Shown here: positions 1 through 8,122 of the stretch, piece by piece | How the letters are laid out: the number at the start of each line of letters is the position of its first letter | Numbering within the stretch: the stretch's first letter is position 1 | Assembly: GCA_947501555.1 (NCBI GenBank) | Contig: CANMWG010000001.1 | Coordinates: 620,001 to 684,000 of the forward strand | Source of the DNA: an uncultured Paracoccaceae bacterium | GTDB lineage: Bacteria; Pseudomonadota; Alphaproteobacteria; Rhodobacterales; Rhodobacteraceae | DNA length: 64,000 nucleotides | Direction of reading: 5' to 3' | The notes under the pieces: generated by a model | What the model was told of the DNA's origin: nothing | Seen by the model: only the letters and a program-made list of their open reading frames with translations | Database searches by the model: none | Made by a program: the position numbers and the translations under genes

Positions 1-2
1 AT

Positions 3-659
3 TGGTTGGTCCCGCTGCCGGATGGCATTGATGCCCGTCAGGCGATGGCTGTGGGCACCGCTGGTTTCACTGCGATGCTGGCTGTGATGGCGTTGGAGGA
101 TCAGGGCATCAAGGATGGCCCTGTGCTGGTCACTGGCGCTGCGGGTGGTGTTGGGTCGGTGGCGACGGCTATTTTAGCGAACTTGGGTTATGAGGTGGCC
201 GCTGTGACAGGACGCCCTGAGACAGCGGATTATCTGACATCGCTGGGTGCGACGCAGGTTGTCCCCCGGGAAGAGCTGAATGAGACCACGAAGCGCCCGC
301 TTGAGGCGGAGACTTGGGGTGGCTGTGTTGACGCTGTTGGCGGCGAAATGCTGGCCCGTCTGCTGGGCCAGATGAAATACGGGGCGTCGGTCTCGGCGGT
401 TGGTCTGGCGGGGGGGGCTGGCCTGCCTGCGACAGTGATCCCGTTCCTGCTGCGCGGTGTGAATTTGCTGGGGATCGATAGCGTGATGCAGCCCTATGAA
501 AACCGGGTGAGGGCTTGGGCGCGGATCGCCAAGGACCTGCCGATGAAAAAGCTTGAGGCCATGGTGCAACCGGCCACTCTGTCCGATTTACCGGGGCTGG
601 GCCGGGATATTCTAAAGGGTCAGGTCAAAGGCCGTGTGGTCGTAGATGTGAACGCCTAA
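3..659 (+). CDS. acuI: Acrylyl-CoA reductase-like MDR oxidoreductase, 5' partial
   Basis: This is the C-terminal 218 residues of a zinc-free medium-chain dehydrogenase/reductase of the AcuI/YhdH family. The frame is open to the left edge and begins in a typical W-L-V-P-L-P stretch, so the true start is upstream of the window. The NADPH-binding Rossmann motif VTGAAGGVGSVA follows, and the tail GRVVVD is typical of the family. AcuI reduces acryloyl-CoA to propionyl-CoA and in marine roseobacters detoxifies acrylate from DMSP breakdown. The next gene is a BCCT carrier, a class that includes DMSP importers; a DMSP role here is inference. The family assignment is firm; the substrate is less so. 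Confidence 0.85.
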   Translation, partial: WLVPLPDGIDARQAMAVGTAGFTAMLAVMALEDQGIKDGPVLVTGAAGGVGSVATAILANLGYEVAAVTGRPETADYLTSLGATQVVPREELNETTKRPLEAETWGGCVDAVGGEMLARLLGQMKYGASVSAVGLAGGAGLPATVIPFLLRGVNLLGIDSVMQPYENRVRAWARIAKDLPMKKLEAMVQPATLSDLPGLGRDILKGQVKGRVVVDVNA

Positions 660-808
660 GCGGCGACGTCAAACAGGGTGGTGGCACCCTTCGCAGATTA
701 AGCGCGGGCGGCTGAATTGCCGCTCGGCCCCGAAATCTTGTGCGCTGATCAGGTTGTCGCCACTAGATATGGCATGGCTTCTTGTGCATTGCGTATGAAA
801 AAATTGTA

Positions 809-822
809 AAATTTGAACGTTT
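809..822 (+). promoter_or_regulatory. 14-bp element shared with the CFA-gene upstream region
   Basis: The sequence AAATTTGAACGTTT lies 43 bases before the BCCT start codon and recurs exactly at 4119-4132 upstream of the CFA-type gene. It contains TTGAAC, which could act as a -35 element, and the near-palindrome GAACGTTT. It may be a shared promoter element or operator. Only the exact repetition is seen; its function is inferred. Confidence 0.4.
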
Positions 823-865
823 CTGTATGCTGAGTGAATAAAAACTAAGCAACAGGGAAGCAATC

Positions 866-2548
866 ATGGCACTAAAACCTCCTTTATCGGAACTTCCGAT
901 TAAGACCGCAGATGTCGGTTTTTATCGTGGTTTCAGCGTCAATGTGACGGTCATTAGTAAGATTATCATTAGCGTCTTGGTCGTTTGGGCCATCGTTTGG
1001 CCAGAGTGGGCCGGCGAAGTTCTAGGCGCTTGGAACTCGGTCATTCTTGCAAATTTTGCCACTTGGTACATCTTTGTTGTGGCATTTTTTATCATCGTTT
1101 GTCTGGGGTTGGCGCTTTGGCCCGCTGCAGGACGATTGAACCTTGGCCAACCAGGCGAAAAGCCAGAGTTTTCAAATTTCTCATGGTTTTCGATGATGTT
1201 CGGTGCGGGTATCGGGGTCGGCATGCTGACCTGGGCCGTGGCCGAACCGATTGCGCATTTCAAGAATAACCCGGCGGTTATTCAAGGTGTGACAACAGCA
1301 CTTGATGCAAATAACGTCCGTGAAGCCTATGTCTGGTCATTCCTGCATTGGGGTCTTGGTGCTTGGGCGTGTTACGCGGTGGCAGGTCTTTCATTAGCCT
1401 TCTTTAGTTATCGCCGGGGTCTGCCGTTGACGATCCGTTCAGCGCTGACGCCGCTCTTTGGCAAATCATTGTCCGGCCCACTGGGCAATCTCATTGATAT
1501 CGTCGCTGTTGTGGCAACGATCTTGGGTGTTGCACAAACGCTTGGCTTTGGTGTGGAACAGTTCGTTGCCGGTTTAACGCGCATCGGTATTGGCGGGTTG
1601 GCCTTGGAAGATGGTACTGCGACAACGATGGGTATCATCGTAGCATTGCTTATCATTATGGGCGCATCGACCCTGTCGGCGCTGTCGGGTGTTGGTAAAG
1701 GCATCAAATGGCTGTCCAATATCAACATGACTTTGTCGATCGTTCTGTTGGGTTTCTTCATGATCTTCGGCGCAACCTGGTTTGGTGCAACGGCGTTCTT
1801 TGTTGGTATCTGGGATTATCTGATCGCATTGCCGGGTTTGAGCTTTAACGTCTACGTCTCAGACGGTGTAGAGGGCAGTGAAGCGTTCAGTTTGGCGCAG
1901 TGGCAAGGCTGGTGGCCTGTGTTCTACTGGGCCTGGTGGATTGCCTTCGCCCCATTTGTTGGCTTGTTCTTGGCGCGTATCAGCCGTGGCCGGACCATCC
2001 GTGAATTCGTCCTTGGGGCGATGATCGTTCCATCACTGATGTGCTTTGTCTGGTTCGCTTGGGCCGGGGGTACAGCCGTTGATTTAGAGCTGAACGGAAC
2101 TGCCGGAGGTCTGATCTTGGACGCGGCCAATGGTGACAAGATCTTTGCGATGACCGAATTCATGTTGTCCCCAATCAGCCAGGCATTGTCATGGGCGATG
2201 GCGGTTATGATCGTTGTCTTGTTGATGACTTTCCTCGTCACCTCGGCCGACTCGGCCGTGTTGATCGTGAACACCATCAATGCAGCGGGTGACGAAGGGC
2301 CAAAGGCCCGTCCGCATATCCTGTTCTGGGGTGCCGCCTTGGGTCTGGTTGTGGCTGGTTTGCTGATCTCAGGTGGGACCGGGGCCATTCAGACAGCGAT
2401 GGTCATCGGCGCTTTGCCGTTCTCGGTTGTTATGGTGTTGATGTGCTTTGCATTGATCAAGGCGATTTACAATGACGGTCGTAGAGAGGCCGCCGGTATG
2501 CCCACGACATCATCCGAAATGGAGGGTGTGGCCACACCAGCAGAGTAG
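866..2548 (+). CDS. BCCT family betaine/choline/DMSP-type transporter
   Basis: A 560-residue inner-membrane carrier with about twelve hydrophobic segments. The family glycine-rich segment is GAGIGVGMLTWAVAEP (near residue 115). The conserved aromatic signature around residues 350-375 reads YWAWWIAFAPFVGLFLARIS, followed by RGRTIREFV. BCCT carriers import trimethylammonium or sulfonium osmolytes such as glycine betaine, choline, carnitine or DMSP. The short hydrophilic ends lack the long C-terminal osmosensor of BetP. The start ATG follows AGGGAAGC. The upstream neighbour is an AcuI-type reductase, which makes DMSP a reasonable but unproven substrate. A strong hairpin ends the unit. Confidence 0.93.
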   Translation: MALKPPLSELPIKTADVGFYRGFSVNVTVISKIIISVLVVWAIVWPEWAGEVLGAWNSVILANFATWYIFVVAFFIIVCLGLALWPAAGRLNLGQPGEKPEFSNFSWFSMMFGAGIGVGMLTWAVAEPIAHFKNNPAVIQGVTTALDANNVREAYVWSFLHWGLGAWACYAVAGLSLAFFSYRRGLPLTIRSALTPLFGKSLSGPLGNLIDIVAVVATILGVAQTLGFGVEQFVAGLTRIGIGGLALEDGTATTMGIIVALLIIMGASTLSALSGVGKGIKWLSNINMTLSIVLLGFFMIFGATWFGATAFFVGIWDYLIALPGLSFNVYVSDGVEGSEAFSLAQWQGWWPVFYWAWWIAFAPFVGLFLARISRGRTIREFVLGAMIVPSLMCFVWFAWAGGTAVDLELNGTAGGLILDAANGDKIFAMTEFMLSPISQALSWAMAVMIVVLLMTFLVTSADSAVLIVNTINAAGDEGPKARPHILFWGAALGLVVAGLLISGGTGAIQTAMVIGALPFSVVMVLMCFALIKAIYNDGRREAAGMPTTSSEMEGVATPAE

Positions 2549-2568
2549 GCGTTCCTATATGATACCCC

Positions 2569-2605
2569 AAGGCCCCGGTGTGCTGCACATCGGGGCCTTG
2601 TTGCT
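2569..2605 (+). terminator. Terminator-like hairpin after the BCCT gene
   Basis: AAGGCCCCG (2569-2577) pairs perfectly with CGGGGCCTT (2591-2599) across a 13-base loop and is followed by the T-rich GTTGCTT. It sits 20 bases after the BCCT stop codon. Confidence 0.7.
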
Positions 2606-2680
2606 TGGGGTGTTGATCTGGCCGCAAGCGCGCTAGATCAGCCTATGAAAGTGGGCCGTCACGCCCCTTGTGGAGCATCT

Positions 2681-4096
2681 ATGAACAATTCCCCGATTTT
2701 GCTGTGGTTTCGGCGTGATCTGCGCCTGGCCGACCACGAAGCCCTGATGGCGGCTTGCGCTACGGGCAGGCCGGTTATTCCGGTTTTTATCCATGATGAT
2801 CAGGTTGCGGCCTTGGGTGCCGCACCCAAGATGCGCCTTGGTTTGGCTGCTGCCCTATTTGCCAAGTCTCTGGCCGACGTTGGCAGTCAGTTGACCTTGC
2901 GCAAAGGTCCAGCTTTAGAGGTGCTGCGCGCCTTGGTGGCGGAAACCGGGGCAGGGGCGGTCTATTGGTCTCGGCTCTACGATCCTGCCAGCAAGGCCCG
3001 TGATACCGATGTGAAAGCTGCGTTGAAAGCTGATGGGCTGGAGGCCCAGAGTTTCGCGGGCCATCTATTGTTTGAACCCTGGACGGTTGAGACGAAGACG
3101 GGTGGTTTCTACAAGGTCTATACGCCGATGTGGAAGATGGTCCGGGGCCGCGATCTGCCTGCCGCCTTGCCGGCGCCAGCGAGGATTCCAGTGCCGGATG
3201 TTTGGCCCGCGTCTGATGATCTTGAAAGTTGGCAAATGGCGGCTGCGATGCGCCGGGGTGCCGCAGGTTTGGCCAGCTATTGCACAGTGGGTGAAGCGGC
3301 TGCGCGCGACCGCCTACGGGCTTTCATCGACGACCGTGTCCGCAATTATGTCGTGAACCGCGATTTGCCGGGGGTCGACGGGACTTCGCGTCTGTCCGAG
3401 AACCTGACGTACGGTGAGATCAGCCCCCGTGTGTGTTGGCATGCAGGCTGGCAGGCGCTGCAAAGCGGGCAGGCTGATGCAGAGGTGTTCCTGAAAGAGC
3501 TGGTCTGGCGCGAGTTTGCCTATCATTTGGCCCATCACACGCCTCGGATTGTCAGTGATAACTGGAAACCGGACTGGGATGCTTTTCCGTGGAACACGGA
3601 TGAGACGGAAGACGTCACGGCTTGGAAGCAAGGCCGCACCGGGATCCGCTTTGTCGATGCCGCCATGCGCGAGATGTATGTGACCGGGACCATGCACAAC
3701 CGCGGACGGATGATCGTAGCCTCGTATCTGACCAAACATTTGCTGACCCATTGGAAGGTCGGCATGGATTGGTTTGCCGATTGCCTGATTGACTGGGACC
3801 CCTGCAGCAATGCCATGGGCTGGCAGTGGTCCGCTGGGTCCGGCCCGGACGCCACCCCTTACTTCCGTGTGTTTAACCCGGTCACGCAGCTGGATAAATT
3901 CGACAAGGACCGCGCCTATGTCGAACGTTGGATTGCTGAGGGCAAAAAGGCCCCAAGCCCCACGGCACTGTCCTACTTTGATATGATCCCGCAAGCGTGG
4001 GGGATGTCGGCGCAGGATAGTTATCCCGATCCAATTGTGCCTGCGGATATTGGCCGGACCCGCGCGCTTGCTGCATATAGCACACGCGGGTTCTAG
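2681..4096 (+). CDS. phrB: Deoxyribodipyrimidine photo-lyase (class I)
   Basis: A 471-residue FAD photolyase that reverses UV-induced cyclobutane pyrimidine dimers with light. The N-terminal antenna domain opens with LLWFRRDLRLADHEAL. The C-terminal FAD-binding domain has MHNRGRMIVASYLTKHLL and WQWSAGSGPDATPYFRVFNP, where the Trp residues belong to the electron-transfer chain. I chose ATG 2681, which has GGAG five bases upstream, rather than the in-frame ATG at 2645, which would add twelve residues not matching the family start. In Rhodobacter the photolyase and CFA-type genes are neighbours and respond to singlet oxygen; the same order here suggests a photo-oxidative stress role. Confidence 0.95.
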   Translation: MNNSPILLWFRRDLRLADHEALMAACATGRPVIPVFIHDDQVAALGAAPKMRLGLAAALFAKSLADVGSQLTLRKGPALEVLRALVAETGAGAVYWSRLYDPASKARDTDVKAALKADGLEAQSFAGHLLFEPWTVETKTGGFYKVYTPMWKMVRGRDLPAALPAPARIPVPDVWPASDDLESWQMAAAMRRGAAGLASYCTVGEAAARDRLRAFIDDRVRNYVVNRDLPGVDGTSRLSENLTYGEISPRVCWHAGWQALQSGQADAEVFLKELVWREFAYHLAHHTPRIVSDNWKPDWDAFPWNTDETEDVTAWKQGRTGIRFVDAAMREMYVTGTMHNRGRMIVASYLTKHLLTHWKVGMDWFADCLIDWDPCSNAMGWQWSAGSGPDATPYFRVFNPVTQLDKFDKDRAYVERWIAEGKKAPSPTALSYFDMIPQAWGMSAQDSYPDPIVPADIGRTRALAAYSTRGF

Positions 4097-4118
4097 CTTC
4101 CGTAAGGTCAGACAAACT

Positions 4119-4151
4119 AAATTTGAACGTTTTCCGTGACTTCGCCGTATG
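4119..4151 (+). promoter_or_regulatory. Candidate promoter of the CFA-type gene
   Basis: The 14-base element at 4119-4132 contains TTGAAC (4123-4128). Seventeen bases further on is CGTATG (4146-4151). This spacing fits an extracytoplasmic-function or heat-shock sigma promoter. GAAC and CGT motifs are typical of ECF sigma sites, but the exact sigma factor cannot be told from one site. Confidence 0.4.
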
Positions 4152-4204
4152 AAGAGTTAACTTCTTCTTAACAATACGAGGATCGTGGCCTCGTGCAGGG
4201 CGTT

Positions 4205-5431
4205 ATGAAAACGGGAATACAAATGATATTGACTAGTACTGACGGGCAGAGTGGGCTGCCGCGTTACTTTGCGCGTGTGTTCGCGCAGATCAAGGATCTC
4301 AAAAAGGGGCGTGTCGACCTTATTTTACCGGATGGGCGGCATTTTCGGGCAGAGGGGCCGGCGCCAGGCCATGTTGCTGAGGTGCATGTTCACAACCCAG
4401 ATCTGTTTGCCCGGACAATCCGCGACGGGGATAACGGATTTTCTGAGGGTTATCTGGATGGCTGGTGGACTACCCCTGATCTGATGGCTGTGATGGACCT
4501 GATCCATGATGACGCGGATCACATATATGATGGGTTTCCGGCGCAAAGGCTGGTGCGGTTTTATGAGCGGCTTCGGTTTTGGATGCAGCGCAATTCCAAG
4601 TCTCAGGCGCGCAAGAACATTAGCTATCATTATGATCTGGGCAACGAATTCTATGGCCTTTGGCTAGACGATACGATGACTTATTCGGCGGCCATTTTTG
4701 ATACCGGTCAGGAAAGTACAGAAGCTGCGCAGGCCGCCAAATATGCCAGCATGATCGATCAGATGGGCGCCACTGCCGGGGATCATGTGTTGGAGATCGG
4801 CTGCGGTTGGGGCGGTTTTGCGGAATTTGCCGCCAAAGAACGCGGGATCAAGGTCACCGGTCTGACCATCAGTCAGCAGCAGCACGACTATGCTGTGGCC
4901 CGGATCGCGAAGGCTGGGCTGTCGGATATGGTTGATATCAAGATGCAGGACTACCGGGACGAAACCGGCACTTACGATGGCATTGCCAGCATTGAGATGT
5001 TTGAGGCCGTAGGCCAAAAATATTGGCCAACTTACTTTGAAAAAGTGCGCAGCTGCCTCAAGCCGGGCAAGAACGCAACACTACAGATCATCACTGTGAA
5101 AGAAGAACGCTGGGAAGGCTACCGGCGCGGCGTCGACTTTATTCAGAAGTATATCTTCCCAGGAGGCATGCTGCCCAGCCCGAAGATACTCCGGCAAGAG
5201 ATTGAAAAGGCTGGACTAAATGTTGCGCACTCAATCGAGTTTGCCGAAAGCTATGCAATTACATTGCGTCGTTGGTATGAGACTTTTAATGAAAAGTGGG
5301 AACAGATCGCGGCACTTGGGTTTGATGCTCGCTTCAAGCGAATGTGGGATTTTTATCTGACCTCTTGTGCGGCGACCTTTGATAGCCGAAACTGCGACGT
5401 AACGCAGATCACAGTGACGCGCGCGCCATAA
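4205..5431 (+). CDS. cfa: Cyclopropane-fatty-acyl-phospholipid synthase family methyltransferase
   Basis: A SAM-dependent enzyme of about 408 residues that methylates or cyclopropanates unsaturated acyl chains in membrane lipids. The SAM-binding motif VLEIGCGWGGFAE lies near residue 200. Downstream are the family features GLTISQQQHDYA, IEMFEAVG, the bicarbonate-site region EERWEGYRRGVDFIQKYIFPGG, and a C-terminal SYAITLRRW segment. Start choice is uncertain: GTG 4193, ATG 4205 and ATG 4223 are all in frame; 4205 has AGGG upstream and 4223 has GGGA. It follows the photolyase on the same strand with its own putative promoter. Confidence 0.9.
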   Translation: MKTGIQMILTSTDGQSGLPRYFARVFAQIKDLKKGRVDLILPDGRHFRAEGPAPGHVAEVHVHNPDLFARTIRDGDNGFSEGYLDGWWTTPDLMAVMDLIHDDADHIYDGFPAQRLVRFYERLRFWMQRNSKSQARKNISYHYDLGNEFYGLWLDDTMTYSAAIFDTGQESTEAAQAAKYASMIDQMGATAGDHVLEIGCGWGGFAEFAAKERGIKVTGLTISQQQHDYAVARIAKAGLSDMVDIKMQDYRDETGTYDGIASIEMFEAVGQKYWPTYFEKVRSCLKPGKNATLQIITVKEERWEGYRRGVDFIQKYIFPGGMLPSPKILRQEIEKAGLNVAHSIEFAESYAITLRRWYETFNEKWEQIAALGFDARFKRMWDFYLTSCAATFDSRNCDVTQITVTRAP

Positions 5432-5462
5432 GGCCCCGTCCGAAGAACGAGGATATGTTTTC

Positions 5463-5903
5463 ATGCTGACAGGTGGACGTCTTGCAGGCGGCGTCGTGTT
5501 TGCGCTGCTTGGTTGGTATATCGCAGGGATTGCCGGGCCATTTTTTCCAGAAGAGCGCCCGCCAAGTTATCTGATCCCATTGTGTACGTTCATTGGACTG
5601 CTTGTGGGCTGGTCCGTCTGCGGACCGCGCACTGGCAAAGGCTATAGCAATGCCGTCAGCAACGGGCTGACAACCATCGCGGCGTTTTCCTTTTGCGTTC
5701 TGGGCGCGCTGTCGTTCCTGGCCATGATGCGCAGCGCTTTGCGCAATCGCTATGACGGGCCGATGGACGCGATTGTTGGTATGTTTGAATTGATGCTTGA
5801 GCAGGGTTTGGCCTTTTTGGATATCCCATTCCTCGCCACAATGATTATCGGTGGGATTGTCTGTGCCGTGATCGCAGAGTTCTTAGGCAGGCGGTTCTCA
5901 TAA
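5463..5903 (+). CDS. trgA: TrgA family membrane protein (tellurite resistance locus)
   Basis: A 146-residue membrane protein with about four hydrophobic segments (residues 5-25, 38-52, 70-90, 120-140). It resembles TrgA of Rhodobacter, first found in a locus contributing to high-level tellurite resistance. The biochemical role is not known. Position supports the name: the next genes are trgB and cysK in the same order as in Rhodobacter sphaeroides. The start lies 31 bases after the CFA-type stop, so co-transcription is likely. GAGGATATGTTTTC upstream offers a ribosome-binding site. Confidence 0.8.
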   Translation: MLTGGRLAGGVVFALLGWYIAGIAGPFFPEERPPSYLIPLCTFIGLLVGWSVCGPRTGKGYSNAVSNGLTTIAAFSFCVLGALSFLAMMRSALRNRYDGPMDAIVGMFELMLEQGLAFLDIPFLATMIIGGIVCAVIAEFLGRRFS

Positions 5904-5909
5904 ATCCTG

Positions 5910-7025
5910 ATGGATATTTTTGTATACGGGACATTGCAGTCGACTGCGCTCATGCAGGTCGTGGCTGGGGGCTGCATTGATGCACCGATAGCGGCCCGGC
6001 TGGCGGGCTTTGCGTTGCATGGCGTTAAGGATGATGTGGTGCCTTGCTTGCAAGCCGACCCTGACGCAGCCACGGACGGCGTGATTTTCCCAGGCCTGAA
6101 CCCGGCGCAAATGAACCGCATCGATCTTTATGAAAAGGCGTTTGGCTACCAGCTAACTGCGGTTGAGGCGGAGACTGAAGCGGGACCGCGTCCCGTTCAG
6201 GTCTATTTGCCTTCTGCCGATGCCTCAAAGGCCGAAGGTCAGTGGTATTTGACAGACTGGCAACGAGACCATGAAACCCCCGCTGTTTTGGCTGCCAAAG
6301 AGCTTTTCGCGCATGATCCGTTGCCTAATCCCGCTGCATTGCGGGCGATGTGGCCAATGATTGAAGCGCGTGCTTGGGCCAAGACCCGCGTTGTGAATGC
6401 GCCTGCAACGATCCGTTATTCGGCGCAATCGGATGATGTACAGGTTCACAAAATGCGTCCGCCCATGGGGCATTTCTTTCGCATGCAAAGCATGGATGTC
6501 ACCCATCGCCAGTTTTCCGGTGTTGAACCCGATCTGATGCAGCGCGAGGTTTTTGTGGGCGTTGATGCCGCGATTGTGCTGCCTTATGATCCGGTGCGCG
6601 ACAAGGTCTTGTTTGTGGAACAGGCCCGCATGGGCCCTGTGGTGCGCCAAGACCCCAACCCATGGGTACTTGAGGCGGTGGCAGGCATTGTCGATGCTCG
6701 CGAAACCCCTGAGATGGCCGCACATCGCGAAGCGGTGGAAGAGGCCAATGTCACCCTGCGCCATTTGGAACATGCCGGGTCTTATTATCCGTCGCCGGGT
6801 GCCTCTACCGACTATTTCTATACCTATGTTGGCTTGTGTGACTTGCCGATGATCGACAGCTACTTTGGCGGCTTGCCGGGAGAACATGAAGACCTGCGCA
6901 TTCACCCTGTTGGCTTTGATGCGGCCATCGGTCTGACGCAAAGTGGCGAGATCACGGCTGGTCCGTTGTTTCATCTGCTTTATTGGTTGGGCTGGCATCG
7001 CGACCGATTGCGCGCCATGGTTTGA
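5910..7025 (+). CDS. trgB: TrgB: gamma-glutamylcyclotransferase-like plus NUDIX hydrolase fusion
   Basis: A two-domain protein of 371 residues. The N-terminal half begins MDIFVYGTLQ, the hallmark of the AIG2/gamma-glutamylcyclotransferase-like fold. The C-terminal half (about 190-365) is a NUDIX domain of the ADP-ribose pyrophosphatase type, with a Nudix box near residues 255-277 (GIVDARE, seven residues, REAVEE). The usual Gly after the EE pair is replaced by Asn. It starts six bases after trgA, within the conserved trgA-trgB-cysK order. The likely reaction is nucleoside-diphosphate-X hydrolysis; the physiological substrate is unknown. Confidence 0.85.
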   Translation: MDIFVYGTLQSTALMQVVAGGCIDAPIAARLAGFALHGVKDDVVPCLQADPDAATDGVIFPGLNPAQMNRIDLYEKAFGYQLTAVEAETEAGPRPVQVYLPSADASKAEGQWYLTDWQRDHETPAVLAAKELFAHDPLPNPAALRAMWPMIEARAWAKTRVVNAPATIRYSAQSDDVQVHKMRPPMGHFFRMQSMDVTHRQFSGVEPDLMQREVFVGVDAAIVLPYDPVRDKVLFVEQARMGPVVRQDPNPWVLEAVAGIVDARETPEMAAHREAVEEANVTLRHLEHAGSYYPSPGASTDYFYTYVGLCDLPMIDSYFGGLPGEHEDLRIHPVGFDAAIGLTQSGEITAGPLFHLLYWLGWHRDRLRAMV

Positions 7026-7093
7026 TGGTGCAACCGCTTGATGTCCGGCAGGTGCGGTTCTACACACAGCAGGAGTAATGAAAGGCCCTTGCC

Positions 7094-8122
7094 ATGACCA
7101 TCCGATCTGACCTTGCTGATACCGTTGGAAACACCCCGCTGATCAAATTGCGTGCTGCCTCTGAGGCGACGGGCTGTACTATTCTGGGCAAGGCTGAGTT
7201 CCTTAACCCAGGGCAATCGGTCAAGGACCGCGCGGCTTTGTTCATGATCAAAGATGCCATTGCGCGTGGCGATCTGAAACCGGGTGGGACCATCGTGGAA
7301 GGAACCGCTGGGAATACCGGTATTGGGCTTGCGTTGGTTGGGGCCTCAATGGGCTTTAAGACGGTGATCGTGATCCCCGAGACCCAAAGCCAGGAAAAGA
7401 AAGACATGCTGCGCGTGGCTGGTGCAGTCTTGGTCGAAGTGCCTGCTGTACCTTATGTGAACCCCAACAACTATGTGAAATATTCGGCCCGTTTGGCTGA
7501 AGAGCTGAACAAAACAGAACCCAATGGCGCGATTTGGGCCAATCAGTTCGACAATACCGCCAACCGCCAGGCGCATGTGGAAACCACGGCGCCCGAGTTG
7601 TGGGAGCAGACAGGTGGCAAGCTGGATGGTTTCACCTGTGCTTGCGGATCTGGCGGCACGTTGGCCGGTGTGGCTCAGGTCTTGCAGCCCAAAGGCGTGA
7701 AGGTCGGGATCACTGATCCAGATGGGTCGGGCCTGTTTAAGCTTTATACCGATCAAACCCCAGAGCCAGGTAATTCCATTACCGAAGGCATTGGGCAGGG
7801 GCGTATTACCGCCAATCTGGAAGGCTTTACCCCGGATTTTGCATATAAAGTTCCGGATGCGGAGGCTTTGCCTATCGTTTTTGATTTATTGGCGGATGAA
7901 GGGCTGTGCATGGGCGGTTCCACCGGGATCAATATCGCAGGTGCTATCCGGTTAGCCCGCGAGATGGGCCCAGGGCATACGATTGCAACGATCCTGTGTG
8001 ATTATGGGACGCGCTATCAATCCAAGCTTTATAACCCTGTGTTCCTGCGCGAAAAAGGCCTGCCGGTTCCGGCGTGGCTGGAAACAGATGTGGCGGTGCC
8101 GACCGTTTTTGAAGACGCATGA
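7094..8122 (+). CDS. cysK: Cysteine synthase (O-acetylserine sulfhydrylase)
   Basis: A 342-residue fold-type II PLP enzyme that makes cysteine from O-acetylserine and sulfide. The PLP lysine sits in NPGQSVKDRAAL near residue 43. The substrate loop GTAGNTGIGLA and the phosphate-binding loop GSGGTLAG are intact. It follows trgB by 68 bases and its stop overlaps the next start by four bases (ATGA). In Rhodobacter cysK is part of the tellurite locus, where thiol supply is thought to contribute to resistance. Confidence 0.93.
   Translation: MTIRSDLADTVGNTPLIKLRAASEATGCTILGKAEFLNPGQSVKDRAALFMIKDAIARGDLKPGGTIVEGTAGNTGIGLALVGASMGFKTVIVIPETQSQEKKDMLRVAGAVLVEVPAVPYVNPNNYVKYSARLAEELNKTEPNGAIWANQFDNTANRQAHVETTAPELWEQTGGKLDGFTCACGSGGTLAGVAQVLQPKGVKVGITDPDGSGLFKLYTDQTPEPGNSITEGIGQGRITANLEGFTPDFAYKVPDAEALPIVFDLLADEGLCMGGSTGINIAGAIRLAREMGPGHTIATILCDYGTRYQSKLYNPVFLREKGLPVPAWLETDVAVPTVFEDA

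Noticed and set aside
2614-2639. TGATCT upstream of the photolyase as a Rhodobacter sigma-E -35 element
   Set aside because: No acceptable -10 element lies at the required 16-18 base spacing; TAGATC is only 14 bases away.
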